Origin: an uncultured Lewinella sp.
GTDB lineage: Bacteria > Bacteroidota > Bacteroidia > Chitinophagales > Saprospiraceae
Direction of reading: 5' to 3'
NCBI GenBank assembly: GCA_913057785.1
Contig: CAJXPD010000003.1
Location: forward strand, 27,060 to 91,059
DNA length: 64,000 bases
Shown here: piece by piece, positions 9,061 through 19,200 of the stretch
How positions within the stretch are numbered: the first letter of the stretch is position 1
How the letters are laid out: the number at the start of each line of letters is the position of its first letter
Made by a program: the position numbers and the translations under genes
Notes under the pieces: generated by a model
Seen by the model: the letters and a program-made list of their open reading frames with translations, nothing else
Databases searched by the model: none
What the model was told of the DNA's origin: nothing

Positions 9061-10068
9061 TTAGCCTTCAGGAGAGCTAAAATCTATTTCCGTGTTATCT
9101 CCAATATTAAGACTCTGTCGTAGGCCTGTAATAGCAGTGTCATTGCCCACTACCGACTTTTGCAGTATCACCTCTTTGATAAAAGCATAATTACCAATGA
9201 TAGAATTCTTAATGATCGCATTGGCAATTACGGCATTTTGACCAATGGTGGCATGAGGACCAATTATAGAATTACTGATTTGGCAACCTTCTCCAATACT
9301 TACTGGATGTATGATAATGGAGTTATCGTAGTTGGGTAGGTCATTCGAAGCATAGCCTTCCCGGTCTAATAAAATGGCGTTGGTCTCCAACAGTACTTCC
9401 TTCTTCCCGCAATTGAACCAATTATCCACCGTAATGGCACTAAAAGGGATTCCTTTCTCAATCATCCGCATTAGCGCATCTGTTAGCGGGAATTCGCCAT
9501 TTGACCGCAGATTATGTTCAATATTAAAGTCCAGGGCGTCAATCAAGCTTTCCACCTCCCTAATTTTATAAAAACCCACCATAGCCATATCTGACTTAGG
9601 GATTTTTGGTTTTTCCACCACTCTACTAACATTTCCATCCATATTGAACTCTACCACACCAAATTCACGAGGATCCCTTACCTTCTTTACGCCCAAACAG
9701 GATTGAGGATGATCTACAATCTTCTGAAAATCGGCATCAATGATAATATCCCCAAAGAACACAAAAACCTCATCCGCATCCTTGAAGTGTTCTTTGGCCA
9801 TCCAGATGGCATGTGCTGAACCCAATCGTTCCTCCTGCGTAACGAAAGTCTTGTTGAGGTCTGGATAAGTTTGCTCTACGAAGTGCTTGATCTTTTCTCC
9901 TAGATAGCCTATGATAAAGATAAAATCACGGATACCAACATCCTCTAATTGCTCGATTAGGAAAGAGATAATAGGCTTGCCAGCCACCGGGATCAAAGGC
10001 TTGGGTTGCGTGTAGGTAAGAGGGCGTAATCGGGTGCCGGCGCCAGCTACAGGAATGATCGCTTTCAT
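9061..10068 (-). CDS. sugar-phosphate nucleotidyltransferase with left-handed beta-helix tail
   Basis: 335-residue cytosolic enzyme that transfers NMP from an NTP to a sugar 1-phosphate to give an activated sugar. The N-terminus carries the nucleotide-binding signature GAGTRLRPLTYTQPKPLIPV with AGKP next, and the metal-site Asp in FFGDIIID near residue 107. Residues about 245-315 are hexapeptide-like repeats (SIGEGCQISNSIIGPHATIG) forming a left-handed beta-helix, as in thymidylyl-, guanylyl- and uridylyltransferase/acetyltransferase relatives. Substrate is unresolved: glucose-1-phosphate thymidylyltransferase and mannose-1-phosphate guanylyltransferase are both plausible. It sits alone between the pterin gene and the terminator of the giant gene. 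Likely role: envelope or exopolysaccharide precursors, in keeping with ugd at 53795-55135. Confidence 0.85.
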   Translation of the reverse strand: MKAIIPVAGAGTRLRPLTYTQPKPLIPVAGKPIISFLIEQLEDVGIRDFIFIIGYLGEKIKHFVEQTYPDLNKTFVTQEERLGSAHAIWMAKEHFKDADEVFVFFGDIIIDADFQKIVDHPQSCLGVKKVRDPREFGVVEFNMDGNVSRVVEKPKIPKSDMAMVGFYKIREVESLIDALDFNIEHNLRSNGEFPLTDALMRMIEKGIPFSAITVDNWFNCGKKEVLLETNAILLDREGYASNDLPNYDNSIIIHPVSIGEGCQISNSIIGPHATIGQNAVIANAIIKNSIIGNYAFIKEVILQKSVVGNDTAITGLRQSLNIGDNTEIDFSSPEG

Positions 10069-10152
10069 GGGGGCTAAAGGTAAGGAAAATTATGATCTCC
10101 CAAATGTATTCCGACGGGGATAGAAGAGAATTATGAGCTTTACAAAGTAGTG

Positions 10153-10196
10153 CAAAAACAACTGCCTCCAAGGAATCTATATCCCCGGAGGCAGTT
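10153..10196 (-). terminator. intrinsic terminator of the giant PKD gene
   Basis: Read on the minus strand, a perfect 10-base stem (AACTGCCTCC at 10160-10169 pairing with GGAGGCAGTT at 10187-10196) with a 17-base loop is followed by GTTTTTG. It starts 26 bases past the stop codon of the giant gene. Good rho-independent terminator geometry. Confidence 0.75.
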
Positions 10197-10221
10197 CTAC
10201 CTAACTGTATCTTCAGCCAAT

Positions 10222-13200
10222 TTAATCTTTCACCACCTTAATGCGTCGAATGGCATTTTCCGTGTGAATAGAAAGGATGTAAACCCCTTTACTGTATTTG
10301 CTTAGATCGAGTCGATTAGCGTAATTCCTATCCAATAGCAAACGCCCATTCAAGTCAAAGAGTCGAAGCGTGGCATCTGCAGGTAGGTTTCTGATATTTA
10401 TTTCATTTCGAGTTGGATTCGGGAAAACAAGTACTTCAGCCAAATCACCCATCTGATTCACCTTGGTAGAAGATTCCTTTTCTGAGAAATCTTCCACAGA
10501 AGAAGGTGCTAGGTTGAGGCTACTTTCGTTGCTAACCACGAGCCCACTTGCACCTCCAGTGGTACAACCCGTAATGATTACATCATCAATGTATACCCAA
10601 TCGGAATTGGTGGAGGCATCGCATTGGAATCGCAATCTGGTATTGGCCGTAAACGGTCCAGGTATAGTGACTTGTTCGAAATAGCGAACATCGTTCTCGA
10701 ACTCAATATCTTTCCTCCATTGCCCGACAGTAGTGTAGGAAGCACCGCCATCCGTTGAAACTCTCAACCAGAAATCTTCTGTCAAATTGTCCATGCTAAT
10801 TGCGATGAAGCTGAAGTCAACAGTGATTTCCTCGAAGGAGCTCAAATTAAGGATATCTGTCGTCATATGTGAGGATGAAGAATTATCTCTAAGTCTTACC
10901 GTGTATATACCACTATTGGCAAATGATGCATCATTTGTAGTTCTACGAGCATCGGCACCACCATCATTCCATATGCCCCATCCAAGCTCAAAATCTTCGG
11001 CATCAATCTCAACTACATTACACCCGTCGCCCTCGACAGTAATGTTTGCATTGGCCGTGCTACTAAATTCGCCATCACTTACTGTCAAGGTTACTGTATA
11101 AACGCCTTCTGCCAGGTATTCATGGCTAGCTGTCACCCCTGTCCCGGTACCGCCATCGCCAAACGCCCAGCTGTAGGTCAATGGATCGTTTTCAGGATCC
11201 GTTGATGTACTGGCATCAAAACTAACAGTTAATGGCACGGTACCATTGTTGGGCGTAGCCGTAAAGGCTGCAGCCGGACCTTGATTACCTGAAGTGACCT
11301 CAATATTGATGGTGGATTGATCCGATAATTGACCATCACTTACCGTCAATACTACACTGTAAGTACCTGGTAAAATAAAAGTATGACTAGGGTTAGCTAT
11401 AGTTGACACATCACCATCACCGAAAGTCCAGCTATAAGTTAGGGGATCGTCATCAGGATCTGATGATAACCCGCCATCAAAGGACACCGTAAATGGTGCT
11501 ACACCAGTAATTGCCGAGGCAATTATGGTTGCCGTCGGAGCTCGGTTCCCTTGATTAACCGTGATTACCGTTGTGGCCTGATCGCTATTCTGCCCATCGC
11601 TAACGGTAAGTGTAACGGTGAAGGTTCCACTTGCCACGTATGTATGACTTGGGCTGACGCCCGTACCTGAATTTCCATCCCCAAAGGCCCAGCTGTAAGT
11701 CAGAGCATCATTTTCAGGGTCTGTCGACGCAGATGCATCAAAACTTACTGGCAATGGCGAATCACCAGTGGTCGGCGTTGCCGTGAAGGCCGCTGTAGGA
11801 CCCAAGTTTGGCACCAAGGCATTGATAACGCCCGTAGATTGATCCGAGAACTCACCATCGCTAACGGTTAGGGTAACCGTATAAACTCCAGGAGAAACAT
11901 AGGTGTGATTGGGTGAAATACCTGCACCTGAGTTTCCATCTCCAAACGCCCAGATGTACGTCAACGGATCATTCTCTGGATCACTAGAACCGCTAGCATC
12001 AAAACTGACTGCAAGTGGTGCCTCACCAGAGCTCGGATTGGCAGAGAATGCTGCCGTTGGTCCCTGATTCGGCAAAGTGACCGTTATATTAACAGAAGAA
12101 CTAGTACTGGATGTACCGTCACTCACTGTCAAAGTAGCAGTGAATACCCCACCTGTTTGATAAGTGTGAGTCGGTGAAATACCTGCACCGGTATTTCCAT
12201 CGCCAAAGGTCCAAGCATAGGTTAATGGATCATTATCCGGGTCTGATGAATTGCTGGCATCAAAGCTAACCAACAGTGGCGCCTCACCGGTAAGCGGATT
12301 GGCGGTAAAGGAAGCAACCGGTGCCGCATTACCTGAGCTAACAAAGATAGTGGCAAACGCATCCGTAGAAGCCTGACCATCGGAAACAGTAAGTTTAGCC
12401 GTAAACGTTCCAGTACTTTGATAAGTATGGATAGCTATTTCTCCCGTACCCGTATTTCCGTCTCCAAAGTCCCAAGTATAAGTCAAAGGATCTCCATCCG
12501 GATCGGAAGACTGCGAAGCATTGAAGGTTACTGCAAATGGTGCTTGTCCAATCTGATCTGAGGTCTCAAATTGAGCTAGAGGTGCTTGATTCTGGCCTCC
12601 AGCGTTAGAACATCCCTTAATCACAACGTCATCCAAGTAAATCCAGTCCGAATTGGAGGAAGCATCTACTCTAAATCGGAATCGTGTAGTACTTGAGAAA
12701 GGACCACTGATCTTAACCTCTTCGTTGACTCGTTCATTATTTACAAAGTCAATTCCAGCATCCCAATCTCGAACGGTCTGGTAGTTAGCTCCATCTGTAG
12801 ATACTTGTAGCCAAAAATCCTCTGATGGACTGTCCATACTGATTGGCAAGAAGGAAAGGCCAACTGTCACCTCTTCATAGGTACTAAGATCTATAGGATC
12901 AGAAGTTATATACGATGTAGTAGAATTATCCCGGAGTCGAACACAATAGATGCCACTATTGGCATAAGGTGCATCCGCGGAACTCCGTCGCGCATCCGTT
13001 CCTGCATCATTCCAAATTCCCCAACCGGACTCAAAGTCCTCATCATCCACAACTACCTCCTGACAGCCACCTTCTTCCACCGTAATATTAATGGATCCTT
13101 GGCTAGTGAATTCGCCATCACTAACTGAAATAGACACGGTGTATACACCTGGGTTTTCAAATGTGTGTGAGGTAATAGCACCCGTTCCGCTATTTCCATC

Positions 13201-16200
13201 TCCAAAGGTCCAATTGAAAGTCAAGGGATCCCCCTCTGGATCAACCGTAGCAGAGGCATCGAAATTCACCACCAAAGGTGCTGTTCCGGAAGTTGGGTTG
13301 GCCGAGAATGCCAGTAATGGAGGTGAATTGGGTGAATTCACAATGATCCCTATCGAAGTCTGTGAACTTGCTTGTCCATCAGAAACTGTTAAAACTGCAG
13401 TGAAGGTACCCGCTGTGGTATACGTGTGAGTGAAAGTAACACCAGAGGCCGTATTGCCATCTCCAAATGCCCAACTGTAAGTCAATGGGTCTTCATCTGG
13501 ATCTGAGGAAATAGAGGCATCAAAGGTTACCGCTAACGGAGCTGTTCCCTCGATCGCGTTAGTAACGAATGCTGCAATCGGTGGCTGGTTCGGCGCATTA
13601 ACAGTAATTGTGGTAGTAGCCGTAGCCGAATCCTCACCATCACTTACCGTTAAGGTCACGACATAAGTACCAGGCGTAGTATAAGTATGACTTGGTGCTA
13701 CACCCGTACCGGAGTTAGTATCCCCAAAGTCCCAATTGTAAGTCAGTGGGTCAAGATCCGCATCACTAGAAGCTGAAGCATCAAATGCCACCGTCAATGG
13801 TGCTGTACCACTTGTAGGCGTGGCAGTGAAAGAAGCAACTGGCGGTGTATTCACCTGTGGTGCCGTTACATCCCATTGGAAATTAATGACTTGTGCATCT
13901 GCATTATTAGCATCATTATCATCAACAGTAACCTGTACTGCAAAAGGGCTATTAACTGCAGCACCCGTGCTGATCGTACCTGTTATAAAACCTGTTCCCG
14001 AATCGATATTTAAGCCTGTTGGTAAGCCAGTAGCCTGATAGCTAAGCGTTCCATCACCTCCAGAGGCTTGTACCCCAAGGGAAATAACATCTCCTTCTAT
14101 ATTGCTTTGATTCGAAATGGCTTGTACTACGATAGGGACCTCTCCTCCCCCTTCTTGCAAGATCTCAATACCACTAATCATCGGGCTTTGAATATTACGG
14201 ATAAAGGCAATATCCAAGAGATTATCTATGATCGTCACTTCTTGTTCCAAGACAGTACCTAAGTCAGGCCCAGGACTCGCCGCAAGATCGATATTCGTTA
14301 AAGCAGGAAAGCTATTGCCATCCAAGGTAACCGAAAATTGTCGCTGACCAGGTTGTGAGGTGCCGCTGAAGGTTTCGCGCAGGAATAAACGAACTATATA
14401 TGTTCCAGGATTCCCCATATTGAAGGTATACGTCATATTGACCTCCGGTTCGGGATCATCTTGATCCCAACGCTCCCAATCGAAAACATCAAAATTCGTT
14501 GAATTCTGAATATCTGTACTAATGGCTGGATCCCAACCCGATGGTGGTCCAAAGGAGGTATTCGTTGCACCAGTAACTTCAAAGCCATTCAAGGCTAAGG
14601 TCGCATCAATATCAGTCACCCAATCTAAACCTCCATCGACTGCAGGGAGCGTAGCGCCGCCCGCATTTACACGATAAGAGGATTGTCCATTATTTATAGT
14701 ACCTACGGTGATCACTTCCGTAGCCGTACCGGAATCTTCACCATCACTCACCGTCAAGGTCGCTGTATAAACGCCTTCCGCTAAGTAAGTATGGGTAGTA
14801 GTAAGTCCAGTTCCAGTATTCCCATCTCCAAATGCCCAGCTGTACGTAAGCGGATCCAGATCGGCATCACTCGACGCGGCAGCATCAAAGGATACCTCCA
14901 ATGGCGCAACGCCATTTGTCGGCGTGGCCGTAAAGGCTGCCACCGGGGGTGTATTAGGCGGAGTAGCCGTGACTACCCATTCGAAATTGACAAGCTGCGC
15001 ATCTGCACTATTGGCATCATTATCATCCACTGTAACTTGTACGCTGAATGGGCTATTTACCGAAGCTCCAGCAGCGATGGTACCAGTGATCAAGCCCGTC
15101 TCTTGCGCGATAGTCAACCCATCAGGTAGACCTGTTGCCACATAACTTAGAGGTCCATCGCCTCCAGAGGCTTGAACGCCTAAGGAAACAACATCTCCCT
15201 CAACCCCTGACTGATTAGAAATAGCTTGCACCACAATTGGCACTTCCCCTCCGAGTTCAATAATCTCGATACCACTCACCATCGGACTTTGGATATTGCG
15301 GATAAAGACAATATCTAAAACGTTATCCGTGATAGAGACCGTTTCTTCTATAACTGTTCCCAGGTTTGGTCCAGGGTTCGCCGCTAGGTCAATATTTGTC
15401 ATAGATGGGAAGCTATTGCCATCCAAGGTCACGGTAAATTGTCGTTGACCAGGCTGAGAGGCTCCCGAGAAAGTCTCACGGAAAAATAGCCTCACCTTAT
15501 AATTACCTGGGTTTGCCATGTTAAAGGTATAGGTCATATTAACCTCTGGCTCCGGATCATCTTGATCCCAACGCTCCCAGTCAAATATATCAAATGGGGT
15601 AGCATTCTGAATATCGGTGCCGATGGCTGGATCCCAGCCGGGAGGTGGGCCAAAGGCAGTATTAGTAGCTCCTGTAACTTCGAAGCCATTTATTGCTAAA
15701 GTAGCACCAATATCACCGACCCAATCCAATCCTCCATCCACAGCAGTGAGGGTATTACCTCCTGCATTCACACGATAAGAGGCCTGTCCATTACTCACAT
15801 CACCAACTGTAATAGTGGCATTAGCTGTGGCACTTTCTTGCCCATCACTAACTGTAAGGGTTACGTTGTAAATGCCATCAGCTGCGTAAGTATGACTAGT
15901 GGTCTCTCCCGTTCCAGTATTTCCATCTCCAAATGCCCAGCTATACGTAAGCGGGTCAAGATCCGCATCACTAGATGTAGAAGCATCGAAAGCCACATTG
16001 AGCGGCGCGGGGCCTGAAGTCGGTGTGGCCGTAAAAGCGGCAGTTGGGGCCGTATTTGGTACACCTTGATTAAGGGTCACTACTTGGCTGGATGAAGCGC
16101 CATAAGCTATCGTAAGGGTAGCAACATTCTGGTTAGAACCACCATTATTTGTTACTTGAATCTGATGTACCCCTCCTGCTGGGATTAGGAAAATCCCTAA

Positions 16201-19200
16201 GTCTCCGGCAGCGATAGCGAAGTCAGAAGCATTGTCACCGCCTAGGCTAATACCCGTAATCACTATACCGGTATTCCCCCCAGAATTATCAATCGTGATC
16301 GTCTCTGTAGCAGCTGCTCCAATAGTAGTTGAGGTAGGGACATTCAACGTACTAGCCACCAGTGCTGTGCCTGTTGGATTGTCAATTCCATATACTTCCA
16401 TATTGTTTTGGCTCCCTCCACCTTGATTCGGAGAACCAGAAGAAATATGAATACCATCTCCTGAGACAATAGCCTGTGTACCATGTCGAGCATTATTCAT
16501 GGATGCCAATGCTCTCCACTGTCCCGTTCCAGGGTTTAAGGCTTCCACGGTATTAAAGGCTTGTCCATCACCTTCTCCACCAATTACCACTACCTCTCCT
16601 TGGAAAGTAACCGTTGATGTTCCACCCCTAGGAGTTGGTAGATTACTAGTAGCAGGTAAAGTCGACCAAGTTCCCGCTGAGAAATCATAGACATCAACCT
16701 CTTCCAAGCGAGGATCGAAGACTCCTCCAGGGCCACCTGATAATCGACCTCCAGCTAGATACAATTTGCCGTCGGATACGGTAGAATGGAAGTGATCCCG
16801 CGCATTTGGCGCATCAGCCAATGGAGTCCAGGTGTTGGTAGCTGGATCATATTCATCAAACCAAGGTACATATCCACCAGCATGCCCTACTGTATTACCT
16901 CCAGCCACATAAAATTTATCATTATAGACGACCAAACCCGCAGATCCTCTTCGGCGTGCAGCGGGGATACTAGGTCCTTGAATCCATTCATTGTTAGCAG
17001 GATCATAGATCCAAATAAACTCTTCTGGGACTTCATTTGGAAAGTTGTTATCAGCAAAAGCGCCTATCACCCAAATCATACCTTGATAGGCGGTAGCTTG
17101 GAAGTGGTTAAACTGTCCTGGTCCATTAGATATAGTAGACCAGGTATTGGTATTATAATCGTATACTTCAACAACATTGGGACTTTCACGGCCACCAAAT
17201 ATGTAGAACTTATCCCCGACCTGAACCATAGAGTTCTCATGGCGTGGAATGTGCTCCGTAACATTGGTAATGTTAGTCCAAGTATCTGGAATACCCCCTG
17301 TAGTGGTAATCGTCCAGACAAAAGATACCGTTTTGGCATCACTGTTGAACTCATCATTATCATCTACGGTAACAACTACATTATAAGGGCTGTTATTGGC
17401 CGCTCCCGCATCAATAGTACCGCCAATCAAGCCGTTGGTAGGGTCGATAGACACGCCAGCAGGTAGGCCAGAAGCTACGAAGCTTAGATCTCCATCGCCA
17501 CCAGATGCCACTACTGTTATGTTGGCATTATCTCCTTCCTGGTTGGTCTGATTTGGAACGCTTTGCACTTGAATGGCAACACCTGTATTCCCTCCCTTAA
17601 TGATCTCAATACCACTGATCATCGGGCTCTGCAGGTTCCTTACAAACTCAATAGAAAGAATTCCATCAGCGGTAGATGCATCCACTTCAATCACCGTACC
17701 AAGATCGGGACCAGGGTTAGCGGATATATCTATATTCGTCGTTTGTGGATAAAGTACATTATCAATCAATACATTAAATACACGCTGTCCCGGTTGGGCC
17801 GTTCCACTATATGTATCTCTAAAGAAAAGTCGAACTTTATAGTCTCCAGGATCGACCACATTAAAATTGTAGGTCATATTGATGTCAGGCTCCGGATCGT
17901 CAATATCCCAGCGTTCCCATTGGAAAATCTCAAAAGGCGTAGAAGATTGAATTTCGGGGCTTACGCCATTATCCCAGGAAGAAGGAGGACCAAATGCCAC
18001 ATTGTTTTCGGCATTGACTTCAAATCCATCGGTAGCCAGGGTAACATCAATATCTGTAACCCAATCCGATCCATCGTCTATAGACGCTAAGGTGCTGCCA
18101 CCAGCATTCACTCGAAATATTACCTCGCCGTCGGCTACATCCTGCTCTGTCTTCACATTTAAGAAGTCCCAACTGGCTGCAAACTCAGGGTTTGAACCAG
18201 AGGTACCAATGATACCTACTGCTAAAGGAATATTAGAGTTTTGTAAAGCCGAAAGCAATGCTCCGGTAGCAGTGAAGGTACCTCCTATGTTATTGGTAGT
18301 AGTACCTCCATCTTGTGAGTAAGCGGCTTGTATCACTCCCGTAGCTGGGTCTATTTCGAAGAAAAGATCAAGGTTAGAAGAAGGGATAGCTATACTTGCC
18401 GTAGGTAAGCCCGCGAGCGCTACATCATTGTTCTCTCCCTGAACCTCTAAACCTCCGTTGGTAAGAATGATCTTTATATAGTTGTCCTGAAAGCCGGTAC
18501 CAATATAAATGCCTTGGGACTCTCCAACTGCAAAATTGTGAAAGGGAGTCAGCATCCGGCTGGAAACGATGATTTTCCCAGTATTAGCATCTACATTTAC
18601 ACCATATTGATAGGCCTTTTCCTGATTGTTGCTACCAGCGTCTCCGCTAGTCTGGTATATCGTAACAGCTCCAATCGCTCCCCCCAAAATGTCATCAATA
18701 TCACTATTGGAGGCATCTGGATCATCCAACCAGTTCAAGTAATTAGGGTTGGGATCACCATTATTCATCACCCCAGTCATACCTAGGCCTTTATAACCTT
18801 TCAATAGACTCTGGTTGTTGAATAGTTCATTAGTAACTGGGATATTGAATGGTTCACCCATTTGAAAAGGATCAACCTCATCGTTGATTCCATCATTATC
18901 GTCATCTAGGTCAGTTAAATCTGACACCTTATCATCATCAAAATCATCAGGCTTACTGTTGGCCGAGCAAAGATCCGTACCGTTAGCATCTTCGTCCGCA
19001 TTGGTAAAACCGTCACTATCGTTATCTCCTTGCGGGTCATAGCCAGCTTCCCCAGGTAGAATACATTCGACTGGTCCAGAGTTAGGTTCCAGAACCACAA
19101 TCTTATCATTAAAGGTACCTACCCAGATCGTACCGGGAAATGGATCGTTATCACCATTACAGGTAATCCCTAATGCATTCGCATCACTCCCTAAGCCAGT

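Noticed and set aside
11035..12595. Repeats as a possible CRISPR array
   Set aside because: The period is about 255-270 bases and fully coding; units translate to PKD domains, with no short identical repeats and unique spacers.
16786..17466. 226-residue + frame inside the giant gene
   Set aside because: Antisense shadow of the Kelch and Ig region; its amino-acid mix is rich in Ile, Ser and Arg and carries no motif. The same applies to 17563-18090 and the other + frames between 10463 and 19854.
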